Source: CAZJUO01 sp964549245
Lineage (GTDB): Bacteria > Patescibacteriota > Patescibacteriia > UBA10025 > JAHIVO01
Length of the DNA stretch: 6,521 nucleotides
Reading direction: 5' to 3'
Assembly: GCA_964549245.1 (NCBI GenBank)
Contig: CAZJUO010000068.1
Coordinates: 1-6,521, forward strand
Position 1 is the stretch's first letter; the number at the start of each line of letters is the position of its first letter. Made by a program: the position numbers and the translations under genes. Shown here piece after piece: positions 1 through 5,848 of this stretch. The notes under the pieces are model-generated. The model was not told the DNA's origin. It saw nothing but the letters and a program-made list of their open reading frames with translations, and made no database searches.

Positions 1-30
1 GTTTTCATATGCCCTTAAGCTTATCAGAAA

Positions 31-63
31 GTGCAATATGTCTGTGCACATTACCGAATGCAC
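31..63. promoter_or_regulatory. Possible operator: GTGCA/TGCAC repeats just upstream of the promoter
   Basis: Seen: the perfect 8-bp palindrome TGTGCACA (43-50) lies between GTGCA (31-35) and TGCAC (59-63), giving a roughly symmetric set of three related half-sites that ends directly before the -35 box at 64. Such an arrangement could be a regulator binding site for the plus-strand gene. No regulator gene is visible and short palindromes arise by chance, so this is weak. Confidence 0.2.
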
Positions 64-92
64 TTGACAAATTAAAAAACCCGTGCTATGAT
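64..92 (+). promoter_or_regulatory. Strong sigma70-type promoter with extended -10
   Basis: A perfect -35 box TTGACA (64-69), a 17-base spacer and a -10 box TATGAT (87-92; one mismatch to consensus) are present. TG at 84-85, one base before the -10, makes it an extended -10 promoter. Transcription would start near 99-100, leaving a leader of about 65 bases before the Shine-Dalgarno at 154-159. It drives the plus-strand histidine-phosphatase-like gene. Confidence 0.8.
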
Positions 93-153
93 AGCCTGTT
101 ATTTTGCATCTTTGAAAAATTTGAAAAAATTGTACACAAACATATAAACATAC

Positions 154-159
154 AGGAGG
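154..159 (+). promoter_or_regulatory. Consensus Shine-Dalgarno AGGAGG serving GTG at 165
   Basis: AGGAGG is followed by the 5-base spacer AAACT and then GTG at 165-167, which is ideal initiation geometry. It matters because this GTG opens a frame that stops at 219-221. The phosphatase domain lies in another frame that starts around 211, where no Shine-Dalgarno is seen. The site therefore points to a leader peptide or to a frameshift at the 5' end of the gene. Confidence 0.7.
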
Positions 160-164
160 AAACT

Positions 165-221
165 GTGGACAAAGACAAAGCTGAAATAATACGCGGACCG
201 GCTCATATCATTGATCATTGA
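165..221 (+). CDS. 18-codon leader ORF or frameshifted N-terminus of the following gene
   Basis: This short ORF starts with GTG at the optimal distance from a consensus Shine-Dalgarno, encodes 18 residues (MDKDKAEIIRGPAHIIDH) and ends in TGA at 219-221. It overlaps the start of the phosphatase-like frame (TTG at 211) by 11 bases. It could be a leader peptide that couples translation to the next frame. It could also be the true N-terminus of that protein, cut off by a one-base indel between 165 and about 218, or joined to it by a +1 shift at CAT-TGA. I recognise no family in 18 residues. The initiation signals are strong, while the role is inference. Confidence 0.4.
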   Translation: MDKDKAEIIRGPAHIIDH

Positions 222-837
222 AAAAGTTTTTTTAGCCATACGACACACCATCAAGGGTGGCCAAGAAGAAATCGGCGGTGGAGAATTGGATAGCAATTTT
301 ATTGGCGACACCGGCCGAGAAGCTGTCTGCCGACTTGAACTTCCCCGTATCTTTTGCCGCGGACGCCTTATGCTCGATTTTTTCGGCAGTGGGCTCACCC
401 GCACCTGGCAGCACCTTCTTGAACTGGTACTCAATTTCCGGCTTTCCGGCCATAGCCATGACCCATTATTCAATATGGGCAACGAGGAGCTATTTGCCGA
501 ATGGGAGGAGAAAGGACTGATACAAGCGGCCAAAGAAACCGGATCAGCCATTCGCGGTTTGCATAAAGTCCTAACCGCGGAAGAATTCCAGACAGCGATT
601 GATAATTGCTTTTCGGATATCAAAAAAGCTCTAAAGTACCAAACGCACAGCTATGCCCTTGGCATCTTCCATACTCCTACTATCGAACTGGCCGTTCACG
701 GCACCGGATATGAATTTAAGAAAAAGCTACAGGAAAATCAGGGTATGATCTTCGTCCTGTTGGACGATGATACGCTGCAATTTTATGGCCCTTGGGAATC
801 AGGTGATGACATTCCCCACGTTGGAGATGGCTTTTAA
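211..837 (+). CDS. Histidine phosphatase superfamily (phosphoglycerate-mutase-like) protein
   Basis: The 208-residue protein has the layout of the histidine phosphatase fold. A first beta strand (residues 5-10) leads into Arg11-His12, matching the RH catalytic motif, here RHT rather than RHG. A GSGLTRTWQ stretch (59-67) corresponds to the family's SPLxRAxQTA helix, with Arg64 as the phosphate-binding arginine. HTPTIE (154-159) supplies the second histidine, H154. Family members remove phosphate from small molecules or proteins through a phosphohistidine intermediate; the substrate cannot be told. No signal peptide is seen, so it is probably cytoplasmic. The TTG at 211 is chosen because the RH strand needs a start before about 223 and the frame is closed by TAA at 187-189, but TTG has no Shine-Dalgarno. 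The promoter at 64-92 and Shine-Dalgarno at 154-159 serve a different frame, so the 5' end may carry a frameshift. Assignment is from motifs only. Confidence 0.62.
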   Translation: MIIEKVFLAIRHTIKGGQEEIGGGELDSNFIGDTGREAVCRLELPRIFCRGRLMLDFFGSGLTRTWQHLLELVLNFRLSGHSHDPLFNMGNEELFAEWEEKGLIQAAKETGSAIRGLHKVLTAEEFQTAIDNCFSDIKKALKYQTHSYALGIFHTPTIELAVHGTGYEFKKKLQENQGMIFVLLDDDTLQFYGPWESGDDIPHVGDGF

Positions 838-860
838 AACCACCCCTAATAAAAATCACT

Positions 861-893
861 ATCCCGATTGATATATTCAGTCGGGATTTTTTT
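861..893. terminator. Intrinsic terminator between convergent genes
   Basis: An 11-bp stem (861-871 with 877-887, one T-G wobble, ATCCCGA/TCGGGAT core) closes a 5-base loop TATAT and is followed on the plus strand by seven T residues (887-893) and then CTTTT. It sits 24 bases after the plus-strand stop codon. The HAD gene arriving from the right ends inside the hairpin: its TGA occupies 877-879. On the minus strand the hairpin is followed by AGTGATTTTTATT, a poorer T tract, so it may terminate both directions, better for plus. Confidence 0.82.
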
Positions 894-1497
894 CTTTTAG
901 GATTTTGGTTAAGCTTTTCTTACACAGCCGAAAGTTTTTATACAAGATAGTATGTACTCCCATTTTTTTCGGCTCAACCAGGTTATTGGCCTGATCCTCG
1001 ATATAAACGATTTCTTCAGGCCGTACCTTGAAACGGCGGCTGATATATTGCATGGTTTTTTTGCTGGCTTTGGGCAGGTTAAGCGCTTGGGTATTGATAC
1101 TGGTATCAAAATACTTTTTAAAACGCAATCGTTTTTCAAGATAAGCAAACCAGCGTATCAAGTTTTTGCTTAACAATATGTAGATATACCCGCGCTGCCG
1201 CAATTGTTGGACTAAAGTAATAACTGACTTTTGCAAATACTGATGGTCAATATGCCACTGCCGCATAGCCCGCCAGTCCTGGTCCCAGCCAAGCTCCTGA
1301 ATAGGCTTAACCCAGCCTTCCCGTTCGCTGATTTTATTTTCCACGATCAGATTAAAATACTTGGTATACAATATCTTGTGCACTTTTTCCCATGGCGTGC
1401 CGTGCACTTTACCAAAGTGGCGTGCAGTCTGTTTGTGGTCACCTTTGACCGTTACACCGTTAAAATCAAAAATGATGAGCCGTATTTTCTTTTTCAT
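877..1497 (-). CDS. HAD-superfamily hydrolase, complete copy
   Basis: This 206-residue protein shows HAD phosphatase motifs in order: motif I IIFDFNGV (nucleophile Asp11), a helical cap region (about 21-95), motif II ILLSKN (Ser110), a motif III lysine in LPKAS (Lys143) and motif IV IVYIED (Glu167-Asp168) followed by a GVHTILYKN strand. HAD enzymes of this size dephosphorylate small molecules; the substrate is unknown. Motif I is unusual: the second Asp of DxD, the usual general acid/base, is Asn13, which could weaken catalysis. The ATG overlaps the stop of the upstream swivel-domain frame in ATGA (1494-1497), implying translational coupling. The last codons and the TGA lie in the terminator hairpin. 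The first 29 residues are identical to those of the hybrid ORF at 4047-4373, so it belongs to a duplicated unit. Fold is confident; activity is not. Confidence 0.85.
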   Translation of the reverse strand: MKKKIRLIIFDFNGVTVKGDHKQTARHFGKVHGTPWEKVHKILYTKYFNLIVENKISEREGWVKPIQELGWDQDWRAMRQWHIDHQYLQKSVITLVQQLRQRGYIYILLSKNLIRWFAYLEKRLRFKKYFDTSINTQALNLPKASKKTMQYISRRFKVRPEEIVYIEDQANNLVEPKKMGVHTILYKNFRLCKKSLTKILKEKNPD

Positions 1498-1562
1498 AAC
1501 TTTTTTACAATGCCCTGGTGGGCGTTAACTTCCACTTTATCACCGTCTTTAAAAACCTTGGT
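1412..1562. repeat. Duplicated block, copy 1 (swivel-gene 3' end plus HAD-gene 5' end)
   Basis: This block aligns without gaps to 4288-4438 at a constant offset of 2876 bases and roughly 90% identity by eye. It spans the last codons of a swivel-domain gene, the ATGA overlap and the first 28 codons of the HAD gene. The HAD side (1412-1497) has only six mismatches in 86 bases. The block shows that a swivel-HAD gene junction was duplicated as a unit. Beyond this segment the swivel side remains similar through protein homology. Confidence 0.85.
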
Positions 1563-1868
1563 GGCATGTTTTGTGCCAATCACGCAGGGTTTTTTTAACT
1601 CGCGGGCGACTATTGCCGCGTGACAGGTCACACCACCCTCATCAGTAACAATGGCCGATGCTTTTTTTATAGCGTGCATTAAATGTGGGCGAGTCATACC
1701 CGTAACTAATATTTGTCCCTGCTTCATGGTAAATATTTCCTTTGACTGATCTTTACTTAATGCATTAATAACTTTTACTGTTGCTTTTGCATATCCGGGG
1801 TTCGCTACATTGCCCTTTATCTCTAGAACATCGGAATAATTTGATTTGGGTAAATTTTGATTCTCCAT
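1494..1868 (-). CDS. Phosphohistidine swivel (PEP-utilising mobile) domain; C-terminal part of a split gene
   Basis: The 124 residues make a nearly complete PEP-utilising-enzyme mobile domain: KGNVANPGYAKATVKVIN strands (about 18-35), GQILVTGMTRP (51-61) and the phosphohistidine loop TDEGGVTCHAAIVARE with His83, then the ATKVFKDGDKVEVNA ending. In PEP synthase and PPDK this His carries phosphate between active sites. Its frame is -1 relative to the upstream 1823-2959 ORF and overlaps it by 46 bases. Joining the two at the A6 run before ATG1868 gives 364 + 124 = 488 residues, almost the 492 of the intact homologue at 4370-5848, so this is probably the C-terminal domain of a frameshifted protein. 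A separate start is also possible: AGGCGG lies five bases before the ATG. Its stop overlaps the HAD start in ATGA. Confidence 0.8.
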   Translation of the reverse strand: MENQNLPKSNYSDVLEIKGNVANPGYAKATVKVINALSKDQSKEIFTMKQGQILVTGMTRPHLMHAIKKASAIVTDEGGVTCHAAIVARELKKPCVIGTKHATKVFKDGDKVEVNAHQGIVKKL

Positions 1869-2959
1869 TTTTTCCGCCTTTTTACCCTGGTAGTAAAATT
1901 TTTTTCCTTCTTTAATTTAAAAACAAAATTCTTCCTCTCCTGAATACACTGATAGCTTACTTTTTTTCTAGACAGAAATAATTTCCTCATCTCTTTATGA
2001 AGATAGCTTTCTAGATCACTTTCCGGCACATAATATTCCTTTCCGACTTTTTTATAAAGCTGCTTGAATAAAGGGCCACTCTCTACCCATTTCAATCTTA
2101 ATGACATCCGTAAATTTGATAATTTTCTGGAAAGATGAAAAAAATACAATGTCCGTTTGTTCAAATGATATTTATTTTCAATTTTCTTCTGTTTTAATTT
2201 CAGGCTTTTTTTTCCTTTCCGAAGATCAAAAAGTCGCATGCTTTGTTTTTTTCTCGAATCCGCCAAATCATCTTTCAGTGTTTTCTTATAATGCGAAAGT
2301 GTCCAAACATTTTTTTGCTCTGAAGCGCCAATCCAGCCGTATTTTTTTTGATGTTTACGTAACTTCCTAGTAACCTCTTTCGTAAAAGGTTTTTTTGGAT
2401 TTCTCACACTCAATATTATTTCAAGCCAATCTATGGCCTCGATATCAAGTAATGTGTCCTCATCACTTGTTGTAAGAATACCGAACAATTTATTTATTTT
2501 TTCAGCAGCTACCCCGTTCTTTCTTAATGAATTTTTAACTAGCACCTCAATTGTTTCAAAGAATTCAGGACGCGATAAATCATAGCACGCCAGAAGATGT
2601 GCCAAACGTAAAAATGCCCGCTGGTAAACATCCGCCTTTTGTTTATGTGAATAATTTTCAAACCGACCCAAATCATCACGAAGCTCGGACACTAATAATT
2701 CAGCATTCTCATATGCATCTGATAAATATGCCTCAATCTTCTTCTTGTTGCTAAGCAATGAAATTGATTGCCCTTTTTTGCGGTCAAGATCTCGCTGATC
2801 ATAATACATCTGCATTACATTTTCTTTCATCACGCCTAATAACTGTCCATAATCACTGCCTAGAACTTTTGCTGGATGTCGATGCCCAACAAAAAAAGCA
2901 TCCATTCTATATAAAGGATGTACCGATTCCCAGCGTAATATCCATTTATCCTTCGACAT
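1823..2959 (-). CDS. Helical N-terminal part of a split PEP-synthase/rifampin-phosphotransferase-like swivel protein
   Basis: This 378-residue, lysine-rich, helical protein parallels the N-terminal part of the intact homologue at 4370-5848. Matching stretches include MYYDQRDLDRKKG (51-63) to its YYYNLDEWKKAG, KYGWIGASEQ (206-215) to its KYCWLEYNWA, LNKRTLYFFHLSRK (266-279) to its LIRLLERLYFSKAY, and a segment before the swivel domain, YYVPESDLESYL (309-320), resembling the YLT-x-EL linker of PEP-synthase-like enzymes. The swivel domain itself is missing from this frame: after residue 364 (second AAA codon of a CGGAAAAAATGG run) the frame runs 14 unrelated codons to TAG while the domain continues in the -1 frame. 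No ATP-grasp or TIM-barrel motifs are visible. The ATG at 2959 follows a 15-base AT-only spacer without Shine-Dalgarno. Homology is by eye; substrate unknown. Confidence 0.72.
   Translation of the reverse strand: MSKDKWILRWESVHPLYRMDAFFVGHRHPAKVLGSDYGQLLGVMKENVMQMYYDQRDLDRKKGQSISLLSNKKKIEAYLSDAYENAELLVSELRDDLGRFENYSHKQKADVYQRAFLRLAHLLACYDLSRPEFFETIEVLVKNSLRKNGVAAEKINKLFGILTTSDEDTLLDIEAIDWLEIILSVRNPKKPFTKEVTRKLRKHQKKYGWIGASEQKNVWTLSHYKKTLKDDLADSRKKQSMRLFDLRKGKKSLKLKQKKIENKYHLNKRTLYFFHLSRKLSNLRMSLRLKWVESGPLFKQLYKKVGKEYYVPESDLESYLHKEMRKLFLSRKKVSYQCIQERKNFVFKLKKEKNFTTRVKRRKKWRIKIYPNQIIPMF
1864..1876 (-). other. A6 run at the frame switch of the split swivel gene
   Basis: Read on the minus strand the site is CGG AAA AAA TGG in the upstream frame, and the ATG of the downstream frame begins at the last A of the run (1868). 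One more A would join both frames exactly. The run may therefore be a one-base deletion, a sequencing or assembly error, or a slippage site (-1 ribosomal slippage, or RNA-polymerase slippage adding an A). An AGGG lies about 11 bases upstream of the run and AGGCGG abuts it; I see no convincing downstream hairpin. Confidence 0.5.
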
Positions 2960-2974
2960 ATAATATAATATAAT

Positions 2975-4036
2975 CTAATCTATACTATCTTCAATAGTGT
3001 CTTGTGGAATACTCGGCTGCTTACGAAGTGCCCTGATCAGTTTTTTTGCAACTGGATCATCATTTTCCTTTTCTTGATGATACCATTCTTTCATTAAAGT
3101 AAATCCATTTATTCCTCTAATATCCCCTTTATCAATACGTTCACGGTTAAATTTATCTGCTAGAGTAATAATACTGTTAATTGATGCCGTATTTTCATGC
3201 TCCAGCTCTTCAATTAGTTCACGTTGCAGTTGAACATTATTCCAAATTCGCTCTAACTCTTCCTCGGGAACCTTCTCTAAAACACCTAATTTATTTTTAT
3301 CTGCCTCCCTTAACATGGAAAAAAAACGTTCGCGCTTACCAAGATGAAATTTAAATCGTTTTACGACGAAATCCTTCAAGCTAAGTTGTGGGTCATGTTC
3401 GGTTGTATGGTATAAATTCACCAGCTTGGCCAGGCCGTCAAAAACTGTCGATGGCTCGGCCCCGGTCATTTTATCGCTTAAAAAAACGGCTTGTTCAAAA
3501 TCATCTAGCTCATTGAAATCAACTTCTGTGCCGTCAGGTTTAATAAATTTTCCTGCTTCCAGATCAACTTTTCCGCCAGTAGTGCGTACAGCTTGTGCCA
3601 TCCGGTTCTTAAGATCGTTATTTATTTGGATGCCATACTCCTTCATTTTTTCCTTAACATGTGGCTGGTCGATATACCATTCTAAAAAACGTGCACTTTC
3701 CCTTTCTTCATTACTATCATCGCCTTGACCTTTGTACCCCCAAGCTGTTTCCATGGTATGCTCTAATTCACTGCCGCGCGGCGTTTGCTCCGGTTGAATA
3801 ATATCATGTGCTAACCCTGTAATATACAGGGCAAATCTATCATTTTTCCCAAGTTCAAGCTGCTTAGCAAAATACTTACATCTTTCGGCTACCAATCGTG
3901 TATGGTCTTGTATTCCATGGCCGCGTCGGTATTCAGCCGCTTCGGTTTTCAAACCAGCAACTCTACTAAAAAGCTCCTCAAGATGGTCACCTTTTTGTTC
4001 TTCATTAAGATCGGGTTGGTATTTTTCAATATTCAT
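2975..4036 (-). CDS. HD-domain protein (putative metal-dependent phosphohydrolase)
   Basis: The 353-residue protein carries the signature of the HD hydrolase fold in its N-terminal half: His45 in GIQDHTRLVAERC, the His77-Asp78 pair in TGLAHDII, acidic residues in NEERESA (109-115) and Asp188 in AVFLSDKM, matching the H...HD...D metal ligands. HD enzymes hydrolyse phosphoesters of nucleotides or other small molecules; the substrate here cannot be told. The C-terminal third (about 220-353) is charged and helical, with no family I recognise. No signal peptide or membrane segment is seen. The gene is separated by 10 bases from the hybrid ORF upstream and by 15 AT-only bases from the next gene, with no Shine-Dalgarno at its ATG. 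This contrasts with the overlapping junctions elsewhere in the cluster, so it may be a later insertion into a swivel-HAD array. Confidence 0.75.
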   Translation of the reverse strand: MNIEKYQPDLNEEQKGDHLEELFSRVAGLKTEAAEYRRGHGIQDHTRLVAERCKYFAKQLELGKNDRFALYITGLAHDIIQPEQTPRGSELEHTMETAWGYKGQGDDSNEERESARFLEWYIDQPHVKEKMKEYGIQINNDLKNRMAQAVRTTGGKVDLEAGKFIKPDGTEVDFNELDDFEQAVFLSDKMTGAEPSTVFDGLAKLVNLYHTTEHDPQLSLKDFVVKRFKFHLGKRERFFSMLREADKNKLGVLEKVPEEELERIWNNVQLQRELIEELEHENTASINSIITLADKFNRERIDKGDIRGINGFTLMKEWYHQEKENDDPVAKKLIRALRKQPSIPQDTIEDSID

Positions 4037-4046
4037 ATATTATTTT

Positions 4047-4373
4047 TTAAATTATACCATGATTGGCGTCCACTTCAACCATATCCCCACTCTTGAAAAT
4101 TCTAGTAGCGTTTTCCGTACCAATAATGCAGGGCGTGCCAAACTCGCGGCTAATCACCGCGGCGTGCGAGAGCAAGCCTCCCTGGTCCGCCACGATAGCT
4201 CTGGCTTTGCGGCACAAAGCCATGACATCAGGACTGGTCGTTTCGGCTATCAAGATATCACCCCGCTTCATTTTGTTCTGCAGCCTGCCAAAATGGCGTG
4301 CAGTCTGTTTATGGTCACCTTTGACCGTTACACCGTTAAAATCAAAAATGATAAGTCGTATTTTTTTCTTCAT
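4047..4373 (-). CDS. Hybrid ORF: HAD N-terminus fused to a truncated phosphohistidine swivel domain
   Basis: Residues 1-29 are identical to the start of the HAD hydrolase at 877-1497 (beta strand plus motif I IIFDFNGV). From about residue 31 the sequence becomes a PEP-utilising mobile domain: KMKRGDILIAETTSPD (35-50), the loop ADQGGLLSHAAVISRE with His70, and ENATRIFKSGDMVEVDA near the end. The HAD cap, motifs II-IV and the first strands of the swivel domain are missing. The simplest reading is a deletion that removed the rest of a HAD gene and the 5' part of a following swivel gene, joining them in frame. The ATG overlaps the preceding swivel gene's stop in ATGA, exactly as at the intact HAD copy. 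It may be a decayed remnant, or a small swivel protein whose lost strand is replaced by HAD strand 1. The phosphohistidine is kept, but the loop Thr is Leu. Confidence 0.72.
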   Translation of the reverse strand: MKKKIRLIIFDFNGVTVKGDHKQTARHFGRLQNKMKRGDILIAETTSPDVMALCRKARAIVADQGGLLSHAAVISREFGTPCIIGTENATRIFKSGDMVEVDANHGII

Positions 4374-4438
4374 AATTTTGTTACAACGCCCTTATCAGCG
4401 TTAACTTCCACTTTATCATCGTCTTTAAAAACCTTAGT
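4288..4438. repeat. Duplicated block, copy 2 (swivel-gene 3' end plus HAD-gene 5' end)
   Basis: This is the partner of 1412-1562. Its left border, near 4287, coincides with the point where the hybrid ORF stops resembling the HAD protein, marking the deletion junction. A short TGCA is shared by both copies just past the border (inside CTGCAG here, GTGCAC in copy 1). Within HAD codons 1-28 all six differences from copy 1 are synonymous. Confidence 0.85.
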
Positions 4439-5848
4439 GGCAACTTTAGTGCCAACGACACAAGGAATGCCCAGCTCCCTAGAAACTATGGCCGCATGGC
4501 AGACCATGCCACCAAAATCGGTTACCACGGCTGCGGCCCTGGTTATGGCCGGCATTAAGGTCGGATCAGTATACGCCGATACTAAAATATCTCCCTTTGT
4601 AAACTTTGATAGTTCCTTAGAACGGTTTATTATTTTTACCCGTCCTCTTGCCAGACCGCGATATGCAATCTGACCGCGCAAAAGATTTCCAGACCTATTT
4701 TTCGTATAGTCCCGCACGGTCATGGATTGTAAAAATGGTTTGGCCCGATCTCCGGTTATTGTCCGTGACTGCCGGCCGTCCCAGTACCATACTGATAAAC
4801 GATATCTTTCATTTAACCTTTCTATATTCCCTTTGCCCAGAACCAGATACTGTTTCATTTCCTCTGGCTGTATAGAACGTGCTTGATAAAGACTTATCCG
4901 TAAACGTTTAGCGATTTCTTGTAATACGGGTGTTAGCTTAAAATATCCAAAATAACTACAGTCCATGCGATAGGCCTTACTGAAATACAATCGTTCGAGT
5001 AAACGAATGAGAATTTTTTGCTTGGCTGATACCTTAAGAGATTGCATGTACAGCCTTTTGCGTCTTTTACTGGCTTGGTGCTCAAGTGTTATTTGACGCG
5101 CTAAAACGGTAAAGTTTTTCGAACTACGCATATCGCGATGAATTTCATTCAATAGTATCCGTTTATCTTGTACTGGTCCGGCCCAATTATACTCCAACCA
5201 ACAATATTTCAGGTAAAAATTTTGTATTAATTTATCTCGGTCACATCCTTTTCTCTTTAATACGGTCAACAAACGGTAGTAATCACGCTGCTTCTTTTTT
5301 GTAAACGAAAGCTCGTCTGGAGATATGATGGCGTTGACAATATCGGTAACTGAGATATTGCGCAAAGAACTGGTCGATTGTTTTTTTTCAACAATCTCCA
5401 TCACTTGATCAATCAAATAACTATTCTCCATTTCCAACAAATTTGGGGTCATGGCCAGCTCCCAATATATGTGGTGCCATTGATGAAATTTTTGATATAT
5501 AGTATATAGTTGTCGATTTGATATCTTGCGTAACGTTTTAGCGGGTGGAATAGTTTGGCTGAATTTATATAATCGAGTAGCGGCATAAATAATTTTCTCT
5601 ATTAATTTCAAACCAATCAGCGGCTTTTTATATACACTCAAAAAATATTTGTAACCAGCCTTTTTCCATTCATCTAAATTATAATAATAAAAAAAATCTC
5701 TGCCCCTTTTTACCATCACCATGGTATCAATTGAAATACCCGAATGTTTAAAAAGGCGCTCTCCAAAACCCACCAAGGCACAGTGAAACTGAAACACATC
5801 ATAATCAATTAAATGCTGCCCCAGATGTAAATTTTTTTTTGTAAACAT
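4370..5848 (-). CDS. PEP-synthase/rifampin-phosphotransferase-like swivel protein, intact copy
   Basis: The 492-residue protein has a long helical region (1-375) and a C-terminal PEP-utilising mobile domain (about 385-492). The latter shows GQIAYRGLARGRVKIIN (392-408), GDILVSAYTDP (419-429), the loop TDFGGMVCHAAIVSRELG with phosphohistidine His451, and VATKVFKDDDKVEVNA. Before it, IQPEEMKQYLVLGKG (327-341) resembles the YLT-x-E linker found between the substrate-binding and His domains of PEP-synthase-like enzymes. No ATP-grasp domain or PEP TIM barrel is present, so it cannot by itself perform the classical reaction; an ATP-grasp partner or a divergent role is needed. The usual Thr of the GG-x-T-x-H loop is Val449. 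Its ATG shares one base with the preceding gene's stop (TAATG at 5848), and its TGA overlaps the next ATG (ATGA), so it is firmly in an operon. Family is confident for the C-terminal domain only. Confidence 0.8.
   Translation of the reverse strand: MFTKKNLHLGQHLIDYDVFQFHCALVGFGERLFKHSGISIDTMVMVKRGRDFFYYYNLDEWKKAGYKYFLSVYKKPLIGLKLIEKIIYAATRLYKFSQTIPPAKTLRKISNRQLYTIYQKFHQWHHIYWELAMTPNLLEMENSYLIDQVMEIVEKKQSTSSLRNISVTDIVNAIISPDELSFTKKKQRDYYRLLTVLKRKGCDRDKLIQNFYLKYCWLEYNWAGPVQDKRILLNEIHRDMRSSKNFTVLARQITLEHQASKRRKRLYMQSLKVSAKQKILIRLLERLYFSKAYRMDCSYFGYFKLTPVLQEIAKRLRISLYQARSIQPEEMKQYLVLGKGNIERLNERYRLSVWYWDGRQSRTITGDRAKPFLQSMTVRDYTKNRSGNLLRGQIAYRGLARGRVKIINRSKELSKFTKGDILVSAYTDPTLMPAITRAAAVVTDFGGMVCHAAIVSRELGIPCVVGTKVATKVFKDDDKVEVNADKGVVTKL

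Noticed and set aside
257..520. Plus-strand 87-codon frame inside the phosphatase-like gene
   Set aside because: No Shine-Dalgarno or recognisable domain. The other frame contains the GSGLTRTWQ motif at the expected place, so this is a shadow.
99..623. Long open frame of 174 codons on the minus strand
   Set aside because: It lies opposite the plus-strand phosphatase-like gene, shows no family motif, and the plus strand carries the promoter, Shine-Dalgarno, RH motif and terminator.
2960..2974. TATAA-type short tandem repeat as an internal promoter
   Set aside because: It offers a -10-like sequence but no convincing -35 at proper spacing, and AT-only spacers produce such matches easily.
1412..4438. 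Duplicated blocks as ends of a transposon or integration site
   Set aside because: The copies are direct repeats made of coding sequence at equivalent gene junctions, and no transposase, integrase or terminal inverted repeat is present. Gene duplication explains them.
4059..4673. Plus-strand frame of 204 codons
   Set aside because: It is antisense to the hybrid ORF and to the 3' part of the intact swivel gene, both of which have clear motifs on the minus strand.
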